Shown here: one piece after another, positions 36,328 to 44,874 of the stretch
How the letters are laid out: each line of letters starts with the position of its first letter
How positions within the stretch are numbered: the first letter of the stretch is position 1
Source: Actinoplanes sp. NBC_00393
GTDB taxonomy: Bacteria > Actinomycetota > Actinomycetes > Mycobacteriales > Micromonosporaceae
Direction: 5' to 3'
Assembly (NCBI RefSeq): GCF_036053395.1
Contig: NZ_CP107942.1
Span: 372,001-436,000 of the forward strand
DNA length: 64,000 bases
The notes under the pieces: generated by a model
Seen by the model: the letters and a program-made list of their open reading frames with translations, nothing else
The model's database searches: none
Told to the model about the DNA's origin: nothing
Program-made: the position numbers and the translations under genes

Positions 36328-36777
36328 GTGCAGCAGCGGCGATCCCTCCCGGACGTGCTCGCCGGGGGAATCTTCGTCCTGATCGGTGGCGTGTTCGTGG
36401 TGGGGGCTCTCGGTTACGACCGGGGGACCCCGCTGCGGATGGGCCCCGGCTACTTCCCGCTGCTGGTCGGCGTGATCGTGACCGTCCTGGGCCTGGCGAT
36501 CGTGGTCAAGGGGCTGGTCGCCGGTGAGGAGATCCCTTTCGAGAAGGTTCCGTGGCGTGCGGTCGTACTGATCGTGGTTGCGGTCGTGTTCTTCGGGTTC
36601 TTCGTGCGGCGCCTCGGGTTCGTGCCGACGTCGTTCGTGACCGCGCTGCTCACCGCGCTGGCCAGTAAGCGCGTGCGGCCGCTCACCGCGGTGGCGGTGG
36701 CGGCCGGACTGACCGTGGCCGCCACGCTGATCTTCGTCGTCGGGCTCCAGCTGCGGCTCCCGTTGTGGGGCTGGTGA
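36328..36777 (+). CDS. tctB: Tripartite tricarboxylate transporter small subunit (TctB)
   Basis: 149 residues from GTG 36328, immediately after the tctC stop. Four hydrophobic segments, with the family signature LRMGPGYFPLLVGVIVTVLGLAIVVKGL. TctB is the small membrane subunit with poorly conserved sequence. Its stop overlaps the tctA start (TGATG), so translation is coupled. Confidence 0.9.
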   Translation: MQQRRSLPDVLAGGIFVLIGGVFVVGALGYDRGTPLRMGPGYFPLLVGVIVTVLGLAIVVKGLVAGEEIPFEKVPWRAVVLIVVAVVFFGFFVRRLGFVPTSFVTALLTALASKRVRPLTAVAVAAGLTVAATLIFVVGLQLRLPLWGW

Positions 36778-38282
36778 TGGATCTTCTCGACAACCTGGTC
36801 CTGGGTTTCTCGACGGCCTTCCTGGTCCAGAACGTTCTGTACTGCTTCGTCGGGGTGCTGCTCGGCACCGCGGTCGGCGTGCTGCCCGGCATCGGCCCGA
36901 CCGCGACGGTGGCGATGCTGCTGCCGATCACGTTCAACTTCGAGCCGGTCACCGCACTGATCATGCTGGCCGGCATCTACTACGGCGCGCAGTACGGCGG
37001 TTCGACGACGGCCATTCTGATCAACCTGCCCGGCGAGTCGTCGGCCGCGGTCACCGCGCTCGACGGGCACGAGATGGCCCGGCAGGGGAGGGCCGGCCCG
37101 GCGCTGGCCGCGGCCGCGATCGGCTCGTTCATCGCCGGCACGGTTGCCACTGTTGTGCTGGCCGTCGCCGCGCCACCGCTGGCGAACGTCGCCCTGAAGT
37201 TCGGTCCGGCGGACTACTTCGCGCTCGTACTGTTCGGTCTGATCGTCTCGATCGCGCTGGCGCGCGGCTCCGCGCTCAAGGCGCTGGCCATGATCGCGCT
37301 CGGCATCCTGCTGGGCACGGTCGGGCAGGACATCTACACCGGTACGCCGAGGTTCGTGCTCGGCCAGCGCGAACTGTACGGCGGCATCGACTTCGTGTCG
37401 GTGGCCGTCGGCATGTTCGGCATCGCCGAGATCCTGCGCAACCTGGAGAACGAGCGGGACCGCCCGGCCCTGCTCGGCACGGTGACGAGCCTCTGGCCGA
37501 CCCGGGAGGACCGGCGCCGGATGGCCGGCCCGATCGCGCGTGGCACCGGGCTCGGCGCCGCGCTGGGTGTGCTGCCCGGCGGCGGGCACGTGCTGGCCTC
37601 GTTCACCTCGTACGCGGTCGAGAAGCGGATCTCGAAGCGCCGGGACGAGTTCGGGCATGGCGCGATCGAGGGTGTGGCCGGCCCCGAGTCGGCGAACAAC
37701 GCGGCCGCGCAGACGTCGTTCATCCCGCTGCTGACGCTCGGTCTGCCCGCGCACCCGGTGATGGCGCTGATGGTCGGGGCGTTCATCGTGCACGGCATCA
37801 CCCCCGGCCCGAACGTGATCACCGATGAGCCGGCGCTGGTGTGGGGCCTGATCGCGTCCATGTGGATCGGGAACGTGCTCCTCGTACTGTTGAATCTGCC
37901 CTTGATCGGCATCTGGGTGCGCATGTTGCGGATCCCCTACCAGGTGCTGTTCCCGATGATCGTGCTGTTCGCCGTGATCGGCACCTATTCGCTGGGCTTC
38001 AACGCGTTCGACGTCTACGCGATCGCCTTCTTCGGCATTCTCGGCTACGTCCTGATCAAGTGTGGCTGCGAGCCGGCGCCGCTGCTGCTCGGCTTCGTGC
38101 TCGGCCCCCTGCTGGAGGAGAACCTGCGGCGGGCGCTGATCATCTCGCGCGGCGACCCGCTGATCTTCTTCACCCGGCCGATCTCGGCGACCCTGCTGAT
38201 TTTGACCGCGGTGGCGCTGATCATCGCCGCGCTGCCGGTGATCCGCCGGCGACGCGAGGTCGTGTTCGCCGAGGAGGAGTAG
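36777..38282 (+). CDS. tctA: Tripartite tricarboxylate transporter large subunit (TctA)
   Basis: 501 residues from ATG 36777, about twelve membrane segments. Duplicated TctA motifs are intact: GVLPGIGPTATVAMLLPITFNF and YYGAQYGGSTTAILINLPGES in the first half, and GVLPGGGHVLASF, EGVAGPESANNAAAQTSFIPLLTLGLPAHPVMALM in the second. It forms the cation-coupled uptake channel for the carboxylate bound by TctC. Last gene of the transporter operon; a lipoprotein gene follows after 9 bases and may be read through. Confidence 0.93.
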   Translation: MDLLDNLVLGFSTAFLVQNVLYCFVGVLLGTAVGVLPGIGPTATVAMLLPITFNFEPVTALIMLAGIYYGAQYGGSTTAILINLPGESSAAVTALDGHEMARQGRAGPALAAAAIGSFIAGTVATVVLAVAAPPLANVALKFGPADYFALVLFGLIVSIALARGSALKALAMIALGILLGTVGQDIYTGTPRFVLGQRELYGGIDFVSVAVGMFGIAEILRNLENERDRPALLGTVTSLWPTREDRRRMAGPIARGTGLGAALGVLPGGGHVLASFTSYAVEKRISKRRDEFGHGAIEGVAGPESANNAAAQTSFIPLLTLGLPAHPVMALMVGAFIVHGITPGPNVITDEPALVWGLIASMWIGNVLLVLLNLPLIGIWVRMLRIPYQVLFPMIVLFAVIGTYSLGFNAFDVYAIAFFGILGYVLIKCGCEPAPLLLGFVLGPLLEENLRRALIISRGDPLIFFTRPISATLLILTAVALIIAALPVIRRRREVVFAEEE

Positions 38283-38291
38283 CCTCGCCTG

Positions 38292-38858
38292 GTGTCCATC
38301 CGTGGTCTCGCCGCCACCTGCGCCGCTGTGCTGCTCCTCGCGGGCTGCGGCGTTCCGGCGCAGGACAAGCCGCATTCGGTCGACCTGCCCCGGCGCCCGC
38401 TCAACGGCACCTCGTCAGCCCCGGCGTCGGGCGTGGTCGGCGACGTGGCGCAGGTGATGTACCTGATTCGCGACAACCGCCTGGTGCCGACCGTGCGACG
38501 GTTCGCGGAGATGCCCGATCCGCAGGAGCAACTCGACCAGCTGATCGCCGGGCCCACCGCGGCCGAGCAGGCCGTCGGGTTGTCGACGGCGCTGAGCGCT
38601 GCCGCGCTCCGGGTGGGCCTGCCGAGCGGCGGGGGGACGGTCGCGGTCGAGGTGGCCGAGGCCGAGGAGGGCACCGCCCGGACCGACGAGATGCTTGCGT
38701 ACGGCCAGATCGTCTGCACCCTCACCTCGCGCGCCGACGTCGCCGCGGTCACGTTCGTGCGCGACGGTCAGCAGCTGCGGGTGCCGCGCGGCGACCTGAC
38801 GCTGTCCAGTGATCCGCTGCGGGAATCCGACTACCGGGCTCTCGTCGGCTCGGCCTGA
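38292..38858 (+). CDS. GerMN-domain lipoprotein
   Basis: 188 residues from GTG 38292. Lipobox LAGC with Cys19. The rest resembles the GerMN domain found in LpqB-like and sporulation-related lipoproteins: VMYLIRDNRLVPTVRRFAEMPDPQEQLDQLIAGPTAAEQAVGLSTAL, ending with ADVAAVTFVRDGQQLRVPRGD. Cell-surface protein of unknown role. Only 9 bases from tctA but unrelated in function; a terminator hairpin follows. Confidence 0.85.
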   Translation: MSIRGLAATCAAVLLLAGCGVPAQDKPHSVDLPRRPLNGTSSAPASGVVGDVAQVMYLIRDNRLVPTVRRFAEMPDPQEQLDQLIAGPTAAEQAVGLSTALSAAALRVGLPSGGGTVAVEVAEAEEGTARTDEMLAYGQIVCTLTSRADVAAVTFVRDGQQLRVPRGDLTLSSDPLRESDYRALVGSA

Positions 38859-38866
38859 CCGCCGCA

Positions 38867-38891
38867 GCCGGCGTGCGGGGTGCACGCCGGC
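38867..38891. terminator. Hairpin terminator between convergent genes
   Basis: Perfect 10-bp stem GCCGGCGTGC (38867-38876) / GCACGCCGGC (38882-38891) with a 5-nt loop, 8 bases after the lipoprotein stop and 8 bases past the stop of the convergent secreted-protein gene. It can serve both directions. Confidence 0.85.
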
Positions 38892-38899
38892 CGTACGGG

Positions 38900-39418
38900 T
38901 CAGGCGGCGCCGTACCCGAAACTGCCGATCAGTTTGGTCCGCGTGTGGTCGTAGTAGACGCTGACCGAGATCCGGGTGCCCTCGGCGAAGGAGAACTCCC
39001 TGGTGCCGTAATCGATGGCATTGTTGGTGCCCGGAGCCTGGTAGGTGCCGTAGCAGACGTCCCGGTACCCGGTGCACAGCTCGTAGTAGACGGTGTCGCC
39101 GTCGTTGCGCGTGTCGTAGAACCAGAACTTCTCGCCGTACGGATGGAACTCCGCCTTGCCGACCAGGCCGCTGCCGTCGCGGATCTCCACCTTGATGGCG
39201 ATGCCCCCGGCATCGAAGCGGAAGAGCGTGCCGTCGGCCGAGTCGGCGAGCCGGCAGCCGTTGCTCTCGCGCACCACCGTGAGCACACCGGAGGCCCGCC
39301 AGCAGTCGTCGGTGTCCACGACGGCCGCCCGGTAGGACAGGTTGCTGTACGCCTGCGCCGGGCTGGCGACCAGCGTGGATGCGAGTACGAGGCCGGCCAC
39401 CGCGAGGAAGCGTCTCAT
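38900..39418 (-). CDS. Small secreted protein of unknown function
   Basis: 172 residues from the ATG at 39418; its ribosome-binding site is AAGGGGG. Signal peptide MRRFLAVAGLVLASTLVASPAQA, then AYSNLSYRA. The mature 149 residues contain four Cys (CWRASG, NGCRLAD, ELCTGYRDVCYG), probably two disulfides, and beta-rich sequence rich in Tyr/Asp/Gly. It resembles in layout the secreted protein at 62581-62976 (AEFH...F...RNDGDTVYYEL compared with AEAWFH...F...RTDHGSRVYLEYEY). No known domain recognised. Confidence 0.75.
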   Translation of the reverse strand: MRRFLAVAGLVLASTLVASPAQAYSNLSYRAAVVDTDDCWRASGVLTVVRESNGCRLADSADGTLFRFDAGGIAIKVEIRDGSGLVGKAEFHPYGEKFWFYDTRNDGDTVYYELCTGYRDVCYGTYQAPGTNNAIDYGTREFSFAEGTRISVSVYYDHTRTKLIGSFGYGAA

Positions 39419-39469
39419 CTCGTCCCCCTTGATCTTGATCGATGAGACAGGGATCCTATCGACTGACGA

Positions 39470-39541
39470 CTATCGCTGGGGGGCCGGCGACCGGCCTCTG
39501 GCGAACCACAGGATGAGGCCGGCGAAGGAAGCGAAGGACAT
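39470..39541 (-). CDS. Predicted 23-aa hydrophobic peptide
   Basis: ATG 39541 is preceded by GAGGAG at an ideal 8-base spacing. The 23-residue product MSFASFAGLILWFARGRSPA plus PQR has a short hydrophobic stretch and a basic tail. It starts 24 bases after the ABC permease stop on the same strand, so it would be the last gene of that operon. Too short for homology-based proof. The strong ribosome-binding site is the main evidence. Confidence 0.45.
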   Translation of the reverse strand: MSFASFAGLILWFARGRSPAPQR

Positions 39542-39565
39542 CGTTCTTCTCCTCGGGTGAGTGGG

Positions 39566-40345
39566 TCAGGCGTCGCGGCGGCTGAAGCTGATCGCGCCGG
39601 CGATGAGGGCGAGAAGCACATATCCGGCCGTCACCGCCGCCGCGCCGCCCTGTGAGAGCAGGTAGGGATGGTTGCCGCCGGCCAGTTGCGGCGTCAGGTT
39701 GGGCAGCAGGACCGAGGCGAGCCGCAGTTGCCACACCGTCGGCAGGAAGTGGGCGAAGATCGGCGCCACCAGCACGAGCGCGCCGAGCGTGGTCAGCGCG
39801 GCCGCGGTGGACCGCAGGAGCGCGCCCAGACCCATCGCCACCAGGCAGGTCACCGTCACGATCAGGGTTGCGCACAGGACGGTCGGGACGGCGTCGGTCC
39901 ACTGCGGCCACGGGTTGATCGGTGCCGGCCGGTCGCCGAGCAGCAGCCTCGCGTCGGCGAAGGCGAGCAGTGCGAACAGGGCGCCGCAGCCGAGGCCGAC
40001 CAGGCCGGCCACCGTCGCCTTGGCGCCGATCAGCAGACGCCGCTGGGGTACGGCCAGCAGGCTCGGACCGATCGACCGGGTGGTGTACTCGCTGGTGATC
40101 AGCATCGCGCCGATCGCTCCGACGAAGAACATCACGAACGGCATGGTCACCACGGTCGGGTCGGCCGTCTCGTAGTTCGCGCGGTCCGCCGGGGTGGCCG
40201 CGTCGTACGACTGGACAAGGAAGAACAGGATCAGCGCGCCCAGCGCGGTCGCGGCCACCCCGCCGGCGAGAAAGGCCCAGGTCGACCGGAGGGTGCGTAC
40301 CTTCATCCACTCGGCGGCCACAGCGTCGCGCATCGACGTCGTCAT
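39566..40345 (-). CDS. ABC-2 type exporter permease
   Basis: 259 residues, six hydrophobic segments. It starts DAVAAEWMKVRTLRSTWAFLAGG, the typical actinobacterial ABC-2 permease opening with an amphipathic EWMKVRTLRS helix, then PFVMFFVGAIGAMLITSEYTTRSI. The start overlaps the ATPase stop (ATGA). With the ATPase it forms an exporter of unknown substrate, probably a drug or peptide, under control of the divergent two-component system. Confidence 0.9.
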   Translation of the reverse strand: MTTSMRDAVAAEWMKVRTLRSTWAFLAGGVAATALGALILFFLVQSYDAATPADRANYETADPTVVTMPFVMFFVGAIGAMLITSEYTTRSIGPSLLAVPQRRLLIGAKATVAGLVGLGCGALFALLAFADARLLLGDRPAPINPWPQWTDAVPTVLCATLIVTVTCLVAMGLGALLRSTAAALTTLGALVLVAPIFAHFLPTVWQLRLASVLLPNLTPQLAGGNHPYLLSQGGAAAVTAGYVLLALIAGAISFSRRDA

Positions 40346-41235
40346 CGGTACTCCAAAGCCTCGTCGGTCATTTCCAGATAGACGTCCTCGAGCGTGGCGC
40401 TGCGCGGCGTCAGCCCGTGGACGGGAATCGATGCCGCTGCGGCGGCGTCGCCGATGGCCGGCGCGTCCACCCCGACGGCGACCAGATCGCCATCGTCGGT
40501 GCGGGTCACCGTGGCGCCGAGCCGCGTCAGGACCCCGGCCAGCTCAGCGGTGCGGGGCGTGCGGACGAGCACGTCGCGCTCGAACCGCTCGCGCATCTCC
40601 GCCACCGAGGTGTCCTCGAGCAGCCGGCCCTTGCCGATGATTAGCACCCGGTCGACGGTGACTGCCATCTCGTTCATCAGGTGGCTGGAGAGCAGCACGG
40701 TACGGCCCTCCGCGGCCAGCGAGCGCAGCGTCGAGCGGATCCACCGGATGCCGGCCGCGTCCAGGCCGTTGACCGGCTCGTCGAGCAGCACCACCGCCGG
40801 GTCGCCGAGCAGGGCGCCGGCGATGCCCAGGCGCTGGCGCATGCCGAGGGAGAACCCGCCGACCCGTTTGTGCGCCACCGCGGCCAGGCCGACCTGCTCC
40901 AGCACCGCGGTCACCCGCGCCCTGCCGATGCCGTTGCTGCGGGCCAGGCAGGCGAGATGGGTGAACGCGCTGCGGCCGGGGTGGGCGGCGTCGGCGTCGA
41001 GGACCGCGCCGACCTCGTGCAGCGGGCGGCGGATCCCGGCGTACCGGCGGCCGCCGATCAGGGCCTCGCCGGAGGTGGGCCGGTGCAGGCCGAGCACCAT
41101 GCGCATCGTGGTGGACTTGCCGGCCCCGTTGGGCCCCAGGAAACCGGTCACCACGCCCGGCCGGACCTCGAAGGACAACCGGTCGACGGCCGTCGTGGCC
41201 CCGTACCGTTTGGTCAGCTCCCGTAGCTCGATCAT
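40342..41235 (-). CDS. ABC exporter ATPase (CcmA/BcrA type)
   Basis: 297 residues from ATG 41235; a longer frame upstream has no start with a ribosome-binding site. Walker A GPNGAGKST, signature FSLGMRQRL (Leu in place of the second Gly), Walker B VVLLDEPVNGLD and switch His in SSHLMNE are present. The C-terminal about 80 residues match the regulatory tail of BcrA/antibiotic-export ATPases, with LTPRSATLEDVYLEMTDEA. Divergent from a sensor kinase gene 110 bases away, the usual layout of a sensed antibiotic-export module. Confidence 0.92.
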   Translation of the reverse strand: MIELRELTKRYGATTAVDRLSFEVRPGVVTGFLGPNGAGKSTTMRMVLGLHRPTSGEALIGGRRYAGIRRPLHEVGAVLDADAAHPGRSAFTHLACLARSNGIGRARVTAVLEQVGLAAVAHKRVGGFSLGMRQRLGIAGALLGDPAVVLLDEPVNGLDAAGIRWIRSTLRSLAAEGRTVLLSSHLMNEMAVTVDRVLIIGKGRLLEDTSVAEMRERFERDVLVRTPRTAELAGVLTRLGATVTRTDDGDLVAVGVDAPAIGDAAAAASIPVHGLTPRSATLEDVYLEMTDEALEYR

Positions 41236-41297
41236 GCCGAGAAGCGTGTCAGCGGGGGTGGGGCCGGCGAGTCTGCCCGGAGTCGGAAATGGAGGTA

Positions 41298-41309
41298 TGA
41301 CCTGGGTCA
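41298..41309. promoter_or_regulatory. Candidate response-regulator site
   Basis: TGACCTGGGTCA (exact arms TGACC/GGTCA) lies midway between the divergent ABC ATPase and kinase starts. A plausible binding site for the NarL-type regulator encoded alongside, but single and unsupported by a second copy. Confidence 0.25.
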
Positions 41310-41345
41310 GACGCGCCGTCCCGGTCCGCCGGATAGCTTGAGCGC

Positions 41346-42527
41346 GTGAAACCGGCACGCGGCACGCTGATCGACGGGGCCACCGCCGCCCTGCTGACCT
41401 ATCTGATCGCCACTGCGACGCTCGACCCGCCGGGTCCGGCGTACACCGGTCCCGCTGCCGTGGCGTGGCTGGCCGGCGCGGCGATCGCGTTGCCGCTGGT
41501 GGCCCGCCGCTGGTGGCCGCTGCCGGTGTTCGCCGTCGTGGCCGCGGCCGCCGCGATCGCCACCGCCACCGGCGTCGTCGGCTTCGGAGTGATTGTCCTG
41601 ACCTGGGTCCCGGTCGTGCTCGCGCTCTACTCAGCGGCCGCTGTGGCCGGCCGGATCGCGTCAGTTCTGATCCTGGCCGGCGGTCTGGCCGCGCCGGGCA
41701 TCACCATTCCCTGGCTGTACCTGCGCACCGGAGTCAGCCCTGCCACGGCGCCGGAGAGCGAGGCGCCACTGTGGTGGCAGGTGGAACTCGGTGTGGTCGT
41801 CGTGATCCTGGCCGTCGCCTGGACCACCGGCCGCCTGATCCGGTGGCGGCGCGCCCTGCAGGCCGACTCCGCCCGCCGGCTGGCCCGCGACGCGGTCGCC
41901 GACGAACGGCTGCGGATCGCCCGCGAACTGCACGACATCGTCGGGCACAGCCTCAGCCTGATCGCGGTGAAAGCGACCGTGGCCAACCACATCGCCGAGG
42001 AGAAACCGGCCGAGACCCGGGCGGCCCTGCTGACGATCGAGAAGACCAGCCGGTCCGCGCTCACCGAGATCCGGCGGCTGCTCGACGTGCTGCGCGAGGA
42101 CGACGACCCGGCCGCCGAACTCGCCCCCTCACCGGGCGCCGCCGACCTGCCCGACCTCGTCGAACGGCTGCGCTCCGCCGGGCTGCGTATCGACCTCGAG
42201 CTCAGCGGCGCCGGGGAACTGCCGACGGCGGTCGGCCTCACCGTCTACCGCATCGTCCAGGAGTCGCTCACCAACGTCATCAAACACGCGGACGCGAGCC
42301 ATTGCCGGGTGCTGGTCCGGGCCGGCGACGGCGAAGTGCACATCGAGGTGACCGACGACGGCCGCGGCCGGCAGCCGGCCCGGAAACGGCGTGCGGGTCA
42401 GGGCCTGATCGGCATGCGGGAGCGTGTGACCATGTACGGCGGCAGCCTCGCCACCGACACCCGCCCGGAAGGCGGGTTCCGGGTCGTGGCCGCCATTCCG
42501 TACACCGCAGCGGAGGAGACCGCGTGA
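41346..42527 (+). CDS. Sensor histidine kinase (HisKA_3, NarL-system type)
   Basis: 393 residues from GTG 41346. Four to five membrane segments occupy the first about 165 residues, with little extracellular loop, as in kinases that sense within the membrane. The dimerisation/phosphoacceptor helix reads RIARELHDIVGHSLSLIAVKA with phospho-His at 196. The ATPase domain has IVQESLTNVIKHA and VTDDGRG, GLIGMRERV. Overlaps the response regulator gene (GTGA). Confidence 0.93.
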   Translation: MKPARGTLIDGATAALLTYLIATATLDPPGPAYTGPAAVAWLAGAAIALPLVARRWWPLPVFAVVAAAAAIATATGVVGFGVIVLTWVPVVLALYSAAAVAGRIASVLILAGGLAAPGITIPWLYLRTGVSPATAPESEAPLWWQVELGVVVVILAVAWTTGRLIRWRRALQADSARRLARDAVADERLRIARELHDIVGHSLSLIAVKATVANHIAEEKPAETRAALLTIEKTSRSALTEIRRLLDVLREDDDPAAELAPSPGAADLPDLVERLRSAGLRIDLELSGAGELPTAVGLTVYRIVQESLTNVIKHADASHCRVLVRAGDGEVHIEVTDDGRGRQPARKRRAGQGLIGMRERVTMYGGSLATDTRPEGGFRVVAAIPYTAAEETA

Positions 42528-43186
42528 CCGGCATCAGCGTCCTTCTCGCCGACGATCACCCCCTGATGCGGGAGAGTTTCCGGGCGCTGCTCGACGCGTC
42601 ACCCGGCCTCACCCCGGTCGGCGAGGCGGGCAACGGCGCCGAGGCCGTCCGGCTGGCCCGGGAGCTGCGGCCGGACGTGGTGCTCATGGACGTCCGGATG
42701 CCCGAGATGGACGGGATCGAGGCGACCCGGCAGATCTGTGCGGAGACGTCCGCCGTACGCGTGCTGATCCTGACCACCTTCGACCTCGACGAATACGTCT
42801 ATGCCGCACTCCAGGCCGGCGCCAGCGGCTTCCTGGTCAAGGACGCCACAGCGGCCGAGCTGCTCAACGGCATCCGGCTGGTCGCCGCCGGCGAGGCGCT
42901 GCTCGCGCCCCGCGTCACCCGCCGGCTCATCGACGCCTTCACCAAACAGGGCAAACCCCGGTCCGGTACGCCGCGCGGCCTCGAAACGATCACGGAGCGG
43001 GAACGCGAGGTGCTGACCCTGATCGCCGGTGGCCTCTCCAACACCGAGATCGCGGAGCACCTGCACCTGGGCGTTGGCACCGTGAAGACCCACATCGGAC
43101 GCCTGCTGCACAAGCTCGCCGCCCGCGACCGCGCCCAGCTGGTGATCGCCGCCTACGAGTCCGGCCTGGTTACCCCGGCGCGCTGA
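42524..43186 (+). CDS. NarL/LuxR-type response regulator
   Basis: 220 residues from GTG 42524. Receiver domain with acidic pocket LLADDHPL, phospho-acceptor Asp56 in VVLMDVRMPEMDG, Thr in LILTTFD and Lys in FLVKDA. The LuxR-type HTH (LETITEREREVLTLIAGGLSNTEIAEHLHLGVGTVKTHIGRLLHKL) fills the C terminus. Expected to control the divergent ABC exporter. The 3' end overlaps the convergent GNAT gene by 34 bases. Confidence 0.94.
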   Translation: MTGISVLLADDHPLMRESFRALLDASPGLTPVGEAGNGAEAVRLARELRPDVVLMDVRMPEMDGIEATRQICAETSAVRVLILTTFDLDEYVYAALQAGASGFLVKDATAAELLNGIRLVAAGEALLAPRVTRRLIDAFTKQGKPRSGTPRGLETITEREREVLTLIAGGLSNTEIAEHLHLGVGTVKTHIGRLLHKLAARDRAQLVIAAYESGLVTPAR

Positions 43187-43893
43187 TCGACCCCGGAGAG
43201 GCCCAGCAGCGGCAGGTAAGCGGTCCGGCGGCATGCTGCCAGCAGTTCTTGTAGCTGGTCGTCGTTCTCGGACACCGCGCGGCCCTCCACCCGGGCGAAG
43301 TAGCGCACCAGGAAGTCCTCGACGAGCGTGCTCCGGATCCGGTCCGGTGCCGGGCTCACGGCTTCGTCGGCCTCGATCACGAGAAGCAACAGGTCGGGCA
43401 GGCGTCCCGCTCCCGGCATCAGCTCAGGCATCAGGTAGGGGATCGGCAGGCGTCGTCCGCCGAACCCCGCGTAGAGCCGCAGCCGCGCATCGTCATCGCC
43501 GTACTCGGAACCGCCGTCTCGCGCGGCACCGGGGTCCCCGGCTTCGGCGAAGACCACGTGGGGCTCGAGCGCCGCCCGCCAGTGCGCCCCCGCGACCGCG
43601 ACGAGCCGGCGGCCGATGCCCTGGCCGCGCAGATCAGGCCGAACGGCGAAATAGCAGAGAAGCGCAGCCCGGACGTCGGCGAACCACTCCAGAAAGAGCG
43701 CACCCACCGGCTCCCCGTCCGGCGTCGTCGCCACCGCCCCGAGCAGTTCGTCAGCGGAGAGCCGTTGTTTCAGCTTCTCGAAGGGTTCCCGCTCAGCGGG
43801 CGGAAAGCTCGGCGCGATCACCGCGTCGTACAGCCTGCGCAGCGTGCCGGCGTCCGGCTCCCCCTGGAGGAGTCGGATCGAGACCTCACCCAC
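43153..43893 (-). CDS. GNAT-family N-acetyltransferase
   Basis: 246 residues, a little long for the family. The acetyl-CoA loop is clear: LLCYFAVRPDLRGQGIGRRLVAVAGAHWR, with the RGQGIG pyrophosphate-binding motif. N-terminal VSIRLLQGEPDAGTLRRLYDAVIAPSFPPAERE is typical of actinobacterial members. The last 100 residues have no obvious domain. The acceptor substrate is unknown. Thirty-six bases after the methyltransferase gene on the same strand, so the pair may be co-transcribed. Confidence 0.85.
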   Translation of the reverse strand: MGEVSIRLLQGEPDAGTLRRLYDAVIAPSFPPAEREPFEKLKQRLSADELLGAVATTPDGEPVGALFLEWFADVRAALLCYFAVRPDLRGQGIGRRLVAVAGAHWRAALEPHVVFAEAGDPGAARDGGSEYGDDDARLRLYAGFGGRRLPIPYLMPELMPGAGRLPDLLLLVIEADEAVSPAPDRIRSTLVEDFLVRYFARVEGRAVSENDDQLQELLAACRRTAYLPLLGLSGVDQRAGVTRPDS

Positions 43894-43929
43894 GTCGAGC
43901 CGCCCTCCGGTCTGTTGTCCTGGTCAGGT

Positions 43930-44733
43930 TCACGCTTTGCGGGCGACACCGCCGTAGTGCGGAACCGGCTGCGCGTCCTCGTTGCCGGTGTCGGGCCGCC
44001 AGCGCGAGCAGCTGACGACGCCGGGCGCAACGAGCTCGAGGTCGCCGAACAGGTGCTGAACCTGCTCGGCGCTGCGAAGCACCATCTTGGCCGCCGGACC
44101 CTCGTTCCACAGCCGCAGCGCCTCCACCATGGTCGCCCCGTTGATCTCCGTGGTCGGATGCGAGATCGCCACATAGCTGCCGGCGGGAAGCGCGCCGACG
44201 AGCCGGGCGACCAGACCGGCGGCCTCGCCATCGTCGGGAACGAAGTTCAGAATGCCCAGCATGGTCAGCGCGATCGGCTGGTCGAAGTCGAGGGTGCTGC
44301 GCGCACCCTCGATGATCACTTCCGGCTGGCGCAGATCGGCTTCGAGGTAGTCGGTCCGGCCCTCCGGGTGGCTGGTCAACAGGGCGCGGGCGTGGACCAG
44401 CACCAGGGGGTCGTTGTCCACGTAGACGACCCGGCTGCTCGGAGCGACCGCCTGAGCGACCTCGTGCGTGTTGTTCGCGGTCGGGATGCCGGTCCCGACG
44501 TCGAGGAACTGCCGGATACCCACCTCACCGGCCAGATATCGAATGACCCGGCCCAGGTAGGCGCGGTCGGCACGGGCCGACTCGACCATCTCGGGGACCA
44601 TCTCCAGGATCTGATCGGCGACCGCCCGGTCGACGGCGAAGTTGTCCTTGCCGCCCAGCCAGTAGTTCCAGAGACGCGCGGAGTGCGGCACCCCGCTGTC
44701 CAGCTTCGAAATGGCGCTGCTCGACTCGGACAC
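43930..44733 (-). CDS. SAM-dependent methyltransferase (DUF574 / PF04672 type)
   Basis: 267 residues. Family marks: GVPHSARLWNYWLGGKDNFAVDRAVADQIL at the N terminus, SAM-binding RQFLDVGTGIPTANNTHEVAQ, then VVYVDNDPLVLVHARALL and the LGILNFVPDDGEAAGLVARL segment. Many paralogues occur in actinomycetes, and their methyl acceptors are unknown. The GNAT gene lies just downstream. Confidence 0.93.
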   Translation of the reverse strand: MSESSSAISKLDSGVPHSARLWNYWLGGKDNFAVDRAVADQILEMVPEMVESARADRAYLGRVIRYLAGEVGIRQFLDVGTGIPTANNTHEVAQAVAPSSRVVYVDNDPLVLVHARALLTSHPEGRTDYLEADLRQPEVIIEGARSTLDFDQPIALTMLGILNFVPDDGEAAGLVARLVGALPAGSYVAISHPTTEINGATMVEALRLWNEGPAAKMVLRSAEQVQHLFGDLELVAPGVVSCSRWRPDTGNEDAQPVPHYGGVARKA

Positions 44734-44874
44734 CGGTGTCCTCCGATTCGCTACGAAAGGGCTCGCGGCCAGAGACTAGCCGGTGCGATCGACACACGTC
44801 ATCTCCCTCCAAAAGGACGACAACACGCTAGCGTCAAGGCTTGTATAGGAGCTGATCTATCTCTGGGAGGTCAG

